Shown: one piece after another, positions 37,608-46,449 of the stretch
How the letters are laid out: every line of letters starts with the position of its first letter
Numbering within the stretch: position 1 is the first letter of the stretch
Assembly (NCBI RefSeq): GCF_014218335.1
Contig: NZ_AP023367.1
Span: forward strand, 4,149,501 to 4,213,500
DNA from: Anaerocolumna cellulosilytica
GTDB lineage: Bacteria > Bacillota > Clostridia > Lachnospirales > Lachnospiraceae
Reading direction: 5' to 3'
Length of the DNA: 64,000 nucleotides
Made by a program: the position numbers and the translations under genes
The notes under the pieces: model-generated
The model's database searches: none
Seen by the model: the letters and a program-made list of their open reading frames with translations, nothing else
What the model was told of the DNA's origin: nothing

Positions 37608-39245
37608 TTAAGCCATAAATAACTTAATGTCGTCTTCTACTGTTCCGATACCTGCAATACCAAAGTTTTCAACTAATACCTTAGCCACATTTGGTGAAAG
37701 GAAGGCAGGTAAAGTTGGTCCTAAGTGTATGTTCTTTACACCTAAGTAAAGAAGGGATAACAGTACGATAACTGCTTTCTGTTCATACCAAGCAATATTA
37801 AATGCTAAAGGTAGTTTATTAATATCATCTAACTCAAATACTTCTTTTAATTTTAAGGCAATTAAAGCTAAAGAGTAAGAATCGTTACACTGACCTGCAT
37901 CAAGTACTCTTGGAATACCGCCGATATCTCCTAATGGAAGTTTGTTATATTTATATTTTGCACAGCCTGCTGTTAAAATAACCGTATCATTTGGAAGTGC
38001 TTTTGCAAAATCAGTGTAGTAATTTCTGGATTTTGCTCTTCCATCACAACCTGCCATTACAAAGAATTTCTTAATCGCTCCACTCTTAACTGCTTCCACA
38101 ACCTTGTCAGCTAAAGCAAATACCTGATTATGTGCAAATCCACCAATGATTTCTCCTGTTTCAAGCTCAGTAGGTGCACTGCATTTTTTAGCGTGTTCTA
38201 TTAGCTGGGTAAAATCTTTCTTATCTCCGCTTTCACCAGGAATATGAGCACATCCTACAAAACCTGCCGCTCCGGTAGTGTATAATCTTTCTTTATAGCT
38301 TGCTTTTGGAGGAACGATACAGTTCGTAGTCATTAAGATTGGTCCGTTAAAAGCTTCAAATTCTTCTGCTTGTTTCCACCATGCATTACCATAGTTACCT
38401 ACAAAGTGGCTGTATTTCTTAAATGCAGGATAGTAGTGTGCAGGAAGCATTTCAGAGTGAGTATATACATCTACGCCTGTTCCTTCTGTCTGCTCTAATA
38501 ATCTTTCCAAATCTTTTAAATCATGTCCGGAAATTAAAATACCAGGATTATTTCTTACACCGATATTAACCTTAGTAAGTTCAGGATGACCGTAAGAGGT
38601 TGTATTGGCTTCATCCAATAATGCCATACCATCAACACCCACCTTACCTGTTTCCAGAGTAAGGGCCACTAATTCATCTGCTGTTAAACTATTATCTAAA
38701 GTTTTAGCTAATGCGCTCTGCATAAATACATGGATGGATTCGTTGTCAAAACCAAGTGCCAAAGCATGTTTTACATAAGCTGAAAGTCCTTTTAATCCAT
38801 AAGTAATTAATTCTCTTAAAGATCTTACGTCTTCGTTCTCCGTAGCAAGTACCCCTACTGTTCCAGATTTTGCATCATATTCAGCGTCTGTCTGTGCATC
38901 CCAAAGGGCTGCTTCTGATAAGCCTTCTTTGTTAGAAAGCTTTGCTGCTAATTCTCTTTTTGCATTCAGGGTCGCTTTTACTCTATCATAAAAAACCTTG
39001 TCATCAAAGTTTGCGTTTGTTATAGTTGTAAATAAGTTTAAAGTAATGAGATGATTGATATCACCACCAATTGTCTGTCCTTCTGCTCTAAGTTTTGTAG
39101 TTACTTCTGAAAGACCCTTTGTTGTATAAATTAATAAATCCTGCATTCTGGCAAGATCAGGCGACTTACCGCAGACACCGAATTTTGTACATCCAGTACA
39201 TCCGGCTGTTTCTTGACATTGGTAGCAAAACATTGCATTTTCCAT
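37608..39245 (-). CDS. hcp: Hydroxylamine reductase / hybrid cluster protein
   Basis: 545 residues, the size of clostridial Hcp. The N-terminal cysteines C7, C10, C19 and C25 give the Cx2Cx8Cx5C spacing of the class with a [4Fe-4S] proximal cluster. Hybrid-cluster ligands can be placed in [53 protein letters not shown] and [10 protein letters not shown]. Hcp acts on hydroxylamine and, in bacteria, on nitric oxide. Its promoter carries a CRP/FNR-type palindrome at about -41.5, suggesting activation by the Crp/Fnr regulator at 40795-41466. Confidence 0.97.
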   Translation of the reverse strand: MENAMFCYQCQETAGCTGCTKFGVCGKSPDLARMQDLLIYTTKGLSEVTTKLRAEGQTIGGDINHLITLNLFTTITNANFDDKVFYDRVKATLNAKRELAAKLSNKEGLSEAALWDAQTDAEYDAKSGTVGVLATENEDVRSLRELITYGLKGLSAYVKHALALGFDNESIHVFMQSALAKTLDNSLTADELVALTLETGKVGVDGMALLDEANTTSYGHPELTKVNIGVRNNPGILISGHDLKDLERLLEQTEGTGVDVYTHSEMLPAHYYPAFKKYSHFVGNYGNAWWKQAEEFEAFNGPILMTTNCIVPPKASYKERLYTTGAAGFVGCAHIPGESGDKKDFTQLIEHAKKCSAPTELETGEIIGGFAHNQVFALADKVVEAVKSGAIKKFFVMAGCDGRAKSRNYYTDFAKALPNDTVILTAGCAKYKYNKLPLGDIGGIPRVLDAGQCNDSYSLALIALKLKEVFELDDINKLPLAFNIAWYEQKAVIVLLSLLYLGVKNIHLGPTLPAFLSPNVAKVLVENFGIAGIGTVEDDIKLFMA

Positions 39246-39296
39246 TCTTCATACCCTCCGTAAATTATTATTGTTTTTCAATCACTTGATGAACTT

Positions 39297-39338
39297 ATGA
39301 TAAAACAAAACAGGGACTTTTTCTGTAACAAATGTTAC
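39297..39338 (-). promoter_or_regulatory. hcp promoter with CRP/FNR-type activator site
   Basis: GTAACAAATGTTAC (39325-39338) is a perfect palindrome with 5-base half sites GTAAC. A -10 element TATCAT lies at 39302-39297 and the start is expected near 39290, which centres the palindrome about 41.5 bases upstream. That is the classical class II position for a Crp/Fnr activator. No good -35 box is present, as expected for an activated promoter. Confidence 0.6.
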
Positions 39339-39354
39339 GAATGGATAAAAAAAC

Positions 39355-39412
39355 AGACCATATCTTTTATACTCCTAGGTACAAGACCAGGGACGTAGTA
39401 AAGATATAGTCT
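39355..39412 (-). terminator. Terminator between cfa and hcp
   Basis: AGACCATATCTTT (39355-39367) pairs with AAAGATATAGTCT (39400-39412) with one mismatch. On the minus strand the stem is followed by GTTTTTTTAT, on the plus strand by ATTTTATTT. It ends the cfa transcript and sits just upstream of the hcp activator site. Confidence 0.75.
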
Positions 39413-39431
39413 ATTTTATTTAAAATCCATA

Positions 39432-39459
39432 CAGGGTGTAATGGCTATTTATCACACTA
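39432..39459 (-). repeat. Short relative of the dispersed hairpin repeat at the cfa stop codon
   Basis: CAGGGTGTAATGGCTATTTA then TCACACTA matches the core of the elements at 25762-25906 and 34580-34654 (CAGGGTGTGAAATGGATTTT, TTTCACACTA). GTGT and ACAC can still pair. The cfa stop codon (39452-39454) is inside it. Confidence 0.5.
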
Positions 39460-40612
39460 CCCTTATCATAGGTAATTCATTATTAGCACCCTTTGACAGT
39501 AATATCTGATGAAGATCTATGATTCCGTTGTTAAAGGTTGCTGCACAGGAAGCTAGATAAAGCTCCCACATTCTTGTGAATTCCTCACCCATCAGTGTAA
39601 CTATCTCTTCCCTGTGTTCTACAAAGCGGCTGCGCCAGCAAAGAAGAGTCCTGTTATAATGCCTCCTAAGACTTTCTACATCTAAAATATAAAAACGATA
39701 CTCCGGCATTAACTGTAATATTTCCCGTAGGCTTGGTACCGTTCCCCCTGGAAATATATATTTTTTAATCCAAGCATCTCCCGGATGCTCTTTCAGGGCA
39801 GTGATGGAATGAAGCAAAAAAAGTCCTTTTTCTTTTAAAACAGCATCTGCATTTTTTATAAATAAATCATAGTTCTTTCTACCGACGTGTTCTAACATTC
39901 CTACACTGACAATCCGGTCAAAGGTAAGTTCTGACTTAATCAAATCCCTATAATCCATGATTCTTACATCCAAAAGCTGTGTCAGTCCTTCTTCCTGAAT
40001 ACGTTCCTTAAACTTTGCGTGCTGCTCCTGACTTAATGTGATACCCGTACCCTTTATACCATATTTTTTAGCTGCTTCTATTAACAAAGCACCCCAGCCG
40101 CAACCGATGTCTAGTAAAGTCATCCCTTCTTCTAAATGCAATTTATCCAGAATATGATGTATTTTATTCATTTGGGCTTCATAAAGGGTATTCTTCTCTT
40201 CTTTAAAATAACCACAGGAGTAGCTCATAGTCTCATCCAGCCACAACCTATAAAATTCATTGCCAATATCATAATGGGACGATACTTCTTTTTTCTGGTT
40301 TGCTTTACTGGTTGCTGTAAAGAGAAGACTCTTTAGTTTTGATTTGTTGGTAGTGAATTTCCCCATTTCCCCCAAAAACAGATTCAAAACTTCATATAAA
40401 TCTTTATCGACATCAATCTCTCCCCGCATATAGGCTTCTCCTAGTGCTAAGGAAGTACTGGTTAAAAGCTCCGTCTTACTGATAGGCTTCTTTATCATTA
40501 TTGTAAATTCTGCTTCCCCATTGCCAACCTTTCGGGTTTCATCCTCTATTTGTAAGTTAAATGCGACCGGTATAATATTTGATAAGTACTCAATGAAAAA
40601 ATTATCAAACAT
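39452..40612 (-). CDS. cfa: Cyclopropane-fatty-acyl-phospholipid synthase
   Basis: 386 residues, matching E. coli Cfa. A small N-terminal lipid-binding domain precedes a SAM-dependent methyltransferase core: SSHYDIGNEFYRLWLDETMSYSCGYF, the SAM loop LLDIGCGWGALL (about 168-179), SVGMLEHVGRKNY and FPGGTVPSL. It adds a methylene bridge to unsaturated membrane lipids, a typical stress adaptation. It lies between hcp and the Crp/Fnr gene but is separated from both by hairpins, so its regulation is probably independent. Confidence 0.95.
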   Translation of the reverse strand: MFDNFFIEYLSNIIPVAFNLQIEDETRKVGNGEAEFTIMIKKPISKTELLTSTSLALGEAYMRGEIDVDKDLYEVLNLFLGEMGKFTTNKSKLKSLLFTATSKANQKKEVSSHYDIGNEFYRLWLDETMSYSCGYFKEEKNTLYEAQMNKIHHILDKLHLEEGMTLLDIGCGWGALLIEAAKKYGIKGTGITLSQEQHAKFKERIQEEGLTQLLDVRIMDYRDLIKSELTFDRIVSVGMLEHVGRKNYDLFIKNADAVLKEKGLFLLHSITALKEHPGDAWIKKYIFPGGTVPSLREILQLMPEYRFYILDVESLRRHYNRTLLCWRSRFVEHREEIVTLMGEEFTRMWELYLASCAATFNNGIIDLHQILLSKGANNELPMIRVV

Positions 40613-40746
40613 CTCTTTTTTGCTCCTTACTTATTAATTATAGTTACAATGGTTTTTATTAACAAAACCTATTCTAGCCCTTTTGGGAATTTATGTCAAA
40701 CATTTTATGCAGTTATTTATTATTTCTTATGGATCTGAGGATGCAA

Positions 40747-40787
40747 CAAGCCCGAAGCTGCTGCTTTATGCAGTAGTCCCAGGCTCG
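40747..40787 (-). terminator. Possible terminator of the Crp/Fnr gene
   Basis: CAAGCC and GGCTCG enclose a second stem, CTGC/GCAG, immediately past the regulator's stop. The T-run is poor, so the call is tentative. Confidence 0.35.
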
Positions 40788-40794
40788 TAATTAT

Positions 40795-41466
40795 TTATAT
40801 AATATCGTTAAGACCATTAAAATCCAATATTTTCACCATGTCACGGTCAACCTCTATTAATCCGTCCTCCTGCATGTTAATCAATTCTCTGGAGAGCGAC
40901 GGTCTTGTTACATTTAGATACGCCGAAAACTGTTCACGGTTCATGGATAATTTTACATATTTTTTATTGCTGCATTTTTCTAACAAGTATTTTGCAATTT
41001 TTTGCCGCAGGCTTCCACTGGTAAGCAGCTGTACCTTGTTATTAAGAAAATAAGCCTTTTGAGCCAGAATTCCAAGCATATTCTGGATAATATGGGAATG
41101 CGCTGTACAGGTTTTGTCACAGGTACTAAAAAAGTATTCCTTCGGTATCTCCAGAACAGATGACTTGGTATTAGAAATCACATAATAATTGTAATCTGCC
41201 TTTTCCAAAAATACATATACCTCACCGAATATATCCTTTTCTTCTATATGAGTAACAATGTATCTTCTGCCATCCGGAGAATCCTTGCATACTGCCACTG
41301 AACCTTTCAGCAGGACATATAAGGCTTTAGGAGGGTCCATCTGACTGAAAATAATTTGATTTTTTTCATATTCTTTTATCCTTGCCTTGGAACAATCCAG
41401 ACATATCTGAATTTCCTCAAGACTTAAGCCTTTAAATAACACATTGTCCTTTATCTTCTCAATCAT
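40795..41466 (-). CDS. Crp/Fnr-family transcriptional regulator (HcpR-like by context)
   Basis: 223 residues. The N-terminal cyclic-nucleotide-type beta-barrel (about 10-120; QMDPPKALYVLLKGSVAVCKDSPDGRRYIV) is followed by a dimer helix and a C-terminal winged helix with LNVTRPSLSRELINMQEDGLIEVD. Cysteines CLDCSK and TCDKTC are present, but not in the Fnr N-terminal iron-sulfur arrangement. Proximity to hcp and the FNR-like site in the hcp promoter suggest it is the activator for hcp, as HcpR is in other anaerobes. It is 43 bases downstream of dfrA without an obvious terminator, so it may also ride on the thyA-dfrA transcript. Confidence 0.85.
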   Translation of the reverse strand: MIEKIKDNVLFKGLSLEEIQICLDCSKARIKEYEKNQIIFSQMDPPKALYVLLKGSVAVCKDSPDGRRYIVTHIEEKDIFGEVYVFLEKADYNYYVISNTKSSVLEIPKEYFFSTCDKTCTAHSHIIQNMLGILAQKAYFLNNKVQLLTSGSLRQKIAKYLLEKCSNKKYVKLSMNREQFSAYLNVTRPSLSRELINMQEDGLIEVDRDMVKILDFNGLNDII

Positions 41467-41509
41467 CTTTTAAAGCCTTTCCTTGACTATTTTCACCTTG
41501 GTTCCCTAA

Positions 41510-42016
41510 TTATTCCCTATCCGTCTGTTTTTTCCTTTCGTAGCGGTAAAAACCATATTCAATATCGTAATAAGTGCGTTCATCGGACTCAGCTGTTATA
41601 ACCCATTCCGGCATCTCATCCAGATTAGGGAAATAGGTATCTGCATGATACGCGTAATCAATCTTTGTAACATGAGCAACATCACAATACTTTAGCATCT
41701 GCTTATAGATACTGGCTCCTCCGATTACGTAAATATCCTCTGTCTTATAACCTTCTGCCGCCTTAAGGGCTTCTTCTACACTGTGGACAATAATACCATC
41801 ATTTATCTGAACGTTTGGTTTCGAAGTTATAATAATATTCGTACGGTTTTTAAGTGGCTTTCCTCCCGGAAAAGTTTCCAGTGTATTACGCCCCATAATT
41901 ACCACTTTCCCGGTTGTCTCTTCTCGAAAAAAACGCATATCCTCCGGGATGCTTATAAGTAACTTATTTTCATAGCCAATCGCCCAATTTTTATCTACTG
42001 CAACTATTAGATTCAT
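41510..42016 (-). CDS. dfrA: Dihydrofolate reductase
   Basis: 168 residues. Hallmarks are MNLIVAVDKNWAIGYENKLL (substrate loop), PEDMRFFREETTGKVVIMGRNTLETFPGGKPL (NADPH binding) and IYVIGGASIYKQML. It regenerates tetrahydrofolate after thymidylate synthesis. It lies 37 bases downstream of thyA on the same strand, the common pairing. Confidence 0.95.
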   Translation of the reverse strand: MNLIVAVDKNWAIGYENKLLISIPEDMRFFREETTGKVVIMGRNTLETFPGGKPLKNRTNIIITSKPNVQINDGIIVHSVEEALKAAEGYKTEDIYVIGGASIYKQMLKYCDVAHVTKIDYAYHADTYFPNLDEMPEWVITAESDERTYYDIEYGFYRYERKKQTDRE

Positions 42017-42053
42017 TTTTTGTACCCTTTCTCTATTTGTGACTATAATGCTG

Positions 42054-42902
42054 TTAAATAGCCACCGGAATGTTTTCTACCTTCGGACCAGTTACATAAT
42101 TCTCAAGCCTAAAGTCATCTGTAGTAAACTGATAAAAATCTTTAATATCTTTATTCATCCAGAACTCCGGTGCAGCATATACCGGTCGTTCAATCAATTC
42201 TTTTATGATGGGTATATGCCTGTCATATATATGAGCATCCGCAATAACATGTACTAATTCTCCCGGTACCATATCACAAACCTGCGCAAACATATGAACC
42301 AATACTGCATATTGACACACATTCCAGTTATTTGCCGCCAAAATATCCTGGGAACGCTGATTTAAGATAGCGTTTAACTTAAGTTTTTCACTGTTTTTTT
42401 CCTTGGTTACATTAAAGGTAACACTATATGCACATGGATACAATTGCATCTCGTGTAAATCCTGATGTACATAGATATTAGTCATAATCCGTCTGCTGTA
42501 AGGATTATTTTTTAAATCGTGAAGACAGCGGTCAACCTGGTCCATTTCCCCTTCCTTGTACTTATGTTTTACTCCCAGCTGGTAACCATAGGCTTTTCCG
42601 ATGGAACCATTTTCATCCGCCCAACTGTCCCAGATATGGCTATTCAGCTCTTTGATGTTATTAGACTTTTTCTGCCATATCCATAACAACTCGTCAATAC
42701 AGCTTTTTATGGCAGTCCTTCTTAAAGTAATGGCAGGAAACTCTTTGGATAAATCATAGCGGTTTACAACTCCGAATTTTTTTAATGTATAGGCACTTGT
42801 CCCATCTTCCCATTTTGGACGTACCTTTTCCCCTTCCGTGCTGATTCCCTCTTCCAATATGTCTTTACACATATGAATAAATATGTTATCTGCTAAACTC
42901 AT
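42054..42902 (-). CDS. thyA: Thymidylate synthase, B. subtilis ThyA / phage phi3T type
   Basis: 282 residues. Segments include VVNRYDLSKEFPAITLRRTAIKSCIDELLWIWQKKSNNI, GSIGKAYGYQLG, the catalytic Cys region MQLYPCAYSVTF, LNQRSQDILAANNWN and ADAHIYDRHI. The PCAY around the catalytic cysteine, instead of the usual PCH, and the C-terminal layout resemble the phi3T-type ThyA of Bacillus (PCVY) rather than E. coli ThyA. It makes dTMP from dUMP and methylene-tetrahydrofolate. ATG preceded by AGGAGG. First gene of the thyA-dfrA pair. Confidence 0.93.
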   Translation of the reverse strand: MSLADNIFIHMCKDILEEGISTEGEKVRPKWEDGTSAYTLKKFGVVNRYDLSKEFPAITLRRTAIKSCIDELLWIWQKKSNNIKELNSHIWDSWADENGSIGKAYGYQLGVKHKYKEGEMDQVDRCLHDLKNNPYSRRIMTNIYVHQDLHEMQLYPCAYSVTFNVTKEKNSEKLKLNAILNQRSQDILAANNWNVCQYAVLVHMFAQVCDMVPGELVHVIADAHIYDRHIPIIKELIERPVYAAPEFWMNKDIKDFYQFTTDDFRLENYVTGPKVENIPVAI

Positions 42903-43127
42903 GACTACCTCCTGTTAATTAGAAAATTGCAAACTCATTAGTTAGAGACAAACGCAGGAAAATCATCAAAATTAAGGTAACTTGCCACTCATTGCAACTT
43001 ATTTTTAATTTTAACTACTTCTGTCATATAATAGGTCTATTTCCAATGGACTATCTTATTCATTCCATGTAAGGAAAAAGTTATTAATACTCTCTTTAGA
43101 AACCTACAGGGTCTTATAAGGGCAAAA
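42903..43127. other. thyA upstream region, no recognised element
   Basis: These 225 bases must hold the thyA promoter, but no convincing -35/-10 pair stands out. A tetrahydrofolate riboswitch, sometimes found before folate genes in this group, was looked for and not recognised. No gene is seen. Confidence 0.4.
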
Positions 43128-43196
43128 CAGGCCGGGTAAGGAATTATATCAGTCCCTTTCTATTGAAAGTTTCTATAAAAACCATTACCTGGCCTG
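43128..43196 (-). terminator. Branched hairpin after nrdD
   Basis: CAGGCCGGGTAA (43128-43139) and TTACCTGGCCTG (43185-43196) pair over 12 bases with one mismatch. An inner ACTTTC/GAAAGG stem lies in the loop and TTTTG follows on the minus strand. Probable terminator of nrdD; the remaining 145 bases to the nrdD stop hold nothing recognised. Confidence 0.6.
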
Positions 43197-43341
43197 ACGC
43201 CTTTCCTATCTGCCAACGCTTCAACGTTTCTGTTCTTCCTTTTTGCTTCCTTCCGACAGGCTGATTATTGCGTGTAGGCTATGTACAAATTATAACATTT
43301 CACGTATTGCTGGTCAAATGGGAATCCATTATTTATTTCAT

Positions 43342-45783
43342 CTATTGCTTTACACCAATTAACATCTGTTCGGTAAATACCTTAATACTACCTGCTCCGG
43401 CGTATTTTTTAAATGTGCCGTTATCTACAATTATAAGCGTAGGGGCCTGCATTACGCCATAGGTTCTAGCTAGTTCTGGGTTATCTTCTGCGTCGATGAC
43501 AACATAGGAGTAGTCTTTTAGCAATTCCTTGGCATATTTACAATTAGGGCAGGTCTTAGTTGTAAATAAAAATACACCATCCTTCTCAAGCGTTAATGCC
43601 ACTTCCTGATTTGCTGCCAGAATCTTTCTTGCTTCTTCTTTCGCTGCCCCATGTTCCTGAGCAACCTGGTTAACAGAGTTTCCTTTAATCACACCAACAG
43701 ACATTACCCTTGACCGCTTCATTGCGTATACTCGTCGGTTTTTATACTCCTGGGTTTTTCCTTCATTCCAGTTTTGTACCGGGCGGTAATAACCGGTGAT
43801 ACGGCTGTAGACCTCTGCCTTTTCGCCACATTCCGGGCAAATAAACTGTTCGCCGTTAAGATATCCGTGATTTTTACAAATCGAATAGGTTGGTGACATG
43901 GTGTAATAAGGCAATTTATAGTTCTCAGCTATGGTTTTAACTAATTTTGCAGCAGCCCTCCAATCTGGAAGTTTTTCTCCTAAAAAGGCATGAAAAACTG
44001 TACCGGAGGTGTATAAAGTCTGCAACTCATCCTGAACATCCAGAGCTTCAAAGATATCTTCCGTATAGCTTACCGGCAGATGGGAGCTATTGGTATAATA
44101 AGGCGTATCGCCCTTTGCACCGGCTGTTTTAATATCCGTCCACCGTTTTTTATCATGTTTTGCCAAACGATAGCTGGTAGATTCAGCCGGTGTTGCTTCC
44201 AGATTATAAAGGTCACCATATTCTTCCTGATAGTCCGAAAGCCGCGCTCTCATGTGATTTAATACCTTAATACTAAATTGTTGGGTATCCGCATGGGACA
44301 TATCCTTACCAAGCCATTTTGCATTAAGACCCACTTCGTTCATACCTAGCAGTCCAATCGTGGAAAAATGATTGTCAAAGGAGCCTAAATACCTCTTAGT
44401 ATAAGGATATAATCCTTCTTCTAAGAGTCTGTTTATAACTTTCCTCTTTACCTTTAAGGACCTTGCTGAGATATCCATCATTCTGTTAAGACGTTCAAAG
44501 AAATCTGCTTCATCCTTTGCCAGATATGCAATTCTTGGCATATTTATCGTAACAACTCCAACGGAACCGGTACTTTCTCCGGAGCCAAAGAAGCCGCCTG
44601 TTTTCTTTCTCAATTCTCTTAAATCCAATCGTAATCTGCAACACATGGAACGAACATCACTAGGTTCCATGTCACTGTTTATATAGTTTGAAAAATAAGG
44701 TGTACCGTATTTTGCAGTCATTTCAAATAATAATCTGTTATTCTCTGTATCAGACCAGTCAAAATCTCTGGTTATAGAGTAGGTTGGTATAGGATACTGA
44801 AATCCTCTGCCATTAGCATCCCCTTCAATCATAATCTCAATGAAAGCCTTATTGACTAAATCCATTTCCTTTTTACAGTCTTTATAAGTAAAATCTACTT
44901 CCTTTCCTCCCACAATACAAGGCAGGTCTGCCAAATCTGCCGGTACTGTCCAGTCAAGAGTGATATTAGAAAAAGGTGCCTGTGTTCCCCAGCGGCTGGG
45001 TGTATTTACTCCATAAATGAAAGACTGAATACATTGCTTTACCTCACGATAACTTAAATTGTCTATTTTAACAAAAGGTGCAAGATATGTATCAAAGGAG
45101 GAAAAGGCTTGTGCGCCTGCCCATTCATTTTGCATAATGCCTAGAAAATTTACCATCTGGTTACATAAAGTGGATAAATGACCGGCAGGTGAAGAGGTTA
45201 TCTTCCCTGGTATTCCTCCAAGCCCTTCCATTATAAGCTGTTTTAAGGACCATCCAGCACAGTAGCCGGTAAGCATGGATAAATCATGTAAATGAATATC
45301 TGCATTGCGGTGTGCAGCAGCAATCTCTTCGTCATAGATTTCAGACAGCCAGTAATTGGCTGTAACAGAACCGGAATTATGTAAAATCAAACCTCCTACA
45401 GAGTAAGTTACAGTTGAGTTTTCCTTAACTCTCCAATCTTCTTCCTTTACATAGCTGTTGACAATTTCCTTATAATCAAGAATGGTTGACTTCATATTTC
45501 GGATTTTTTCCCGGTTTTTACGATACAGAATATATGCCTTAGCAACATCTGTATACCCGGTATGTTCTAGTACCCTTTCTACGCTGTCCTGGATATCTTC
45601 CACACTTATTTTATCTTTATGTACCTTCTCTTGAAAATCAGCGGTAACCCTTAAAGATAATAAATTAATGATATCATCCGTATAAAATTTCTCCGTGGCC
45701 TTAAAAGCCTTTGAGATTGCCTCAGAAATTTTTAATAGATAAAACTCGGCAATCTCCCCATCTCTTTTCACTACTTGAATCAT
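43342..45783 (-). CDS. nrdD: Anaerobic (class III) ribonucleoside-triphosphate reductase fused to a thioredoxin-like domain
   Basis: 813 residues from ATG 45783, chosen for its AAGGGGA site; an ATG seven codons upstream has none. An N-terminal ATP-cone (about 1-90; VVKRDGEIAEFYLLKISEAI) is followed by the catalytic NrdD core. Near the end are the zinc-site region ICKNHGYLNGEQFICPECG and the glycyl-radical region SRITGYYRPVQNWNEGK. The final 75 or so residues form a thioredoxin/glutaredoxin-like domain with active site CPNC (TKTCPNCKYAKELL, then VMQAPTLIIVDNG with cis-Pro). It converts NTPs to dNTPs; the fused domain may supply reducing electrons instead of formate. The activase gene nrdG is not adjacent. 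NrdR boxes lie upstream. Confidence 0.95.
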   Translation of the reverse strand: MIQVVKRDGEIAEFYLLKISEAISKAFKATEKFYTDDIINLLSLRVTADFQEKVHKDKISVEDIQDSVERVLEHTGYTDVAKAYILYRKNREKIRNMKSTILDYKEIVNSYVKEEDWRVKENSTVTYSVGGLILHNSGSVTANYWLSEIYDEEIAAAHRNADIHLHDLSMLTGYCAGWSLKQLIMEGLGGIPGKITSSPAGHLSTLCNQMVNFLGIMQNEWAGAQAFSSFDTYLAPFVKIDNLSYREVKQCIQSFIYGVNTPSRWGTQAPFSNITLDWTVPADLADLPCIVGGKEVDFTYKDCKKEMDLVNKAFIEIMIEGDANGRGFQYPIPTYSITRDFDWSDTENNRLLFEMTAKYGTPYFSNYINSDMEPSDVRSMCCRLRLDLRELRKKTGGFFGSGESTGSVGVVTINMPRIAYLAKDEADFFERLNRMMDISARSLKVKRKVINRLLEEGLYPYTKRYLGSFDNHFSTIGLLGMNEVGLNAKWLGKDMSHADTQQFSIKVLNHMRARLSDYQEEYGDLYNLEATPAESTSYRLAKHDKKRWTDIKTAGAKGDTPYYTNSSHLPVSYTEDIFEALDVQDELQTLYTSGTVFHAFLGEKLPDWRAAAKLVKTIAENYKLPYYTMSPTYSICKNHGYLNGEQFICPECGEKAEVYSRITGYYRPVQNWNEGKTQEYKNRRVYAMKRSRVMSVGVIKGNSVNQVAQEHGAAKEEARKILAANQEVALTLEKDGVFLFTTKTCPNCKYAKELLKDYSYVVIDAEDNPELARTYGVMQAPTLIIVDNGTFKKYAGAGSIKVFTEQMLIGVKQ

Positions 45784-45840
45784 GTGTGAATCCCCTTTCG
45801 TCATTCTCGATTACCATAGGCGTATCTGCGGTAACTTCTG

Positions 45841-45996
45841 TCATAAAACCGCTTTTACGCAGTTCGTGATACCATCACTGATTCTGCCCATTGGTACAGG
45901 ATATACCTTACCGCCCTTCTCCGGGTTTTTCCTAAGCAAATCTGTTATAGTATCACGATGTAAAGCTAATAAGCCGTATGTAATATTATCACTCAA
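45841..45996 (-). CDS. Possible small leader ORF between the nrd promoter and nrdD
   Basis: An open frame on the minus strand translates to a protein-like sequence ending GRISDGITNCVKAVL with a balanced composition. It could start at TTG 45996 (51 codons), but no ribosome site precedes it, and the frame stays open upstream to about 46030. It resembles no family I know. It could be a short regulatory ORF, a gene remnant or chance; it occupies most of the otherwise unexplained leader of nrdD. Confidence 0.22.
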   Translation of the reverse strand: MSDNITYGLLALHRDTITDLLRKNPEKGGKVYPVPMGRISDGITNCVKAVL

Positions 45997-46052
45997 GGAA
46001 TGTTGAAAAATCTTATTTAAAACCTGTCCGCTTCCTTAAAGCTAATGAATAA

Positions 46053-46136
46053 ATAATAGCAAAGTTTACCTAGAACGTCAAGCAAAAAAACTACAATATA
46101 TATTTTATTTTTTTTCATCACCACAAGATATAGTGT
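46053..46136 (-). promoter_or_regulatory. nrdD promoter with two NrdR boxes
   Basis: TTGACG (46081-46076), 17 bases, TATTAT (46058-46053) is a good promoter. Just upstream are two 16-base sites close to the NrdR consensus acaCwAtATaTwGtgt: CCACAAGATATAGTGT (46121-46136) and CTACAATATATATTTT (46091-46106). Their centres are 30 bases apart, about three helical turns, the usual NrdR spacing. The transcript would have a leader of about 260 bases. Confidence 0.6.
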
Positions 46137-46341
46137 ATTGTCCTGGTTCATAATACCCATTTACAACCTTGGAATCTGATACTTTTAACTGCCAGTTCTG
46201 AATTTTGCAAAAGCTAAAATTATTACCAGAATATATTAAATAAATCAAATTGTTTGCAAAGTCAGAAAATTTGATACATGTCCAAAAATTACATATTATT
46301 ACATTTTTGCATCCTGCTCTTATTGCAATGTAAAATTCTAT
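46105..46341 (-). pseudogene. Possible gene remnant upstream of the nrd promoter
   Basis: A 78-codon open frame without an ATG ends in a plausible protein tail (VVNGYYEPGQYTISCGDEKK). The only internal start is a TTG at 46248 (47 codons) without a ribosome site. One NrdR box overlaps its end. It may be the 3' remnant of a lost gene or a chance open frame; no family is recognised. Confidence 0.2.
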
Positions 46342-46360
46342 TTATCCAATCATTTTTTAA

Positions 46361-46394
46361 TTAAAAAAACTGCTCCATAATACGTTGGAGCAGT
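46361..46394 (-). terminator. Intrinsic terminator of hflX
   Basis: On the minus strand ACTGCTCCA and TGGAGCAGT form a perfect 9-bp stem with an 8-base loop, followed by TTTTTTTAATT. Confidence 0.9.
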
Positions 46395-46449
46395 CATGCC
46401 TCTTTAATAAATACGAACTGTAAAAACTTACGATTTGCCAATAGCTTCA

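Noticed and set aside
42903-43127. Tetrahydrofolate riboswitch before thyA
   Set aside because: No match to the conserved THF core was seen.
45782-46006. 74-codon plus-strand open frame upstream of nrdD
   Set aside because: No ribosome site; it overlaps the nrdD start and lies opposite the more protein-like minus-strand frame.
45841-46046. Adenosylcobalamin riboswitch in the nrdD leader
   Set aside because: Neither the GCCACTG motif nor the B12 box is present, and class III NrdD does not use cobalamin.
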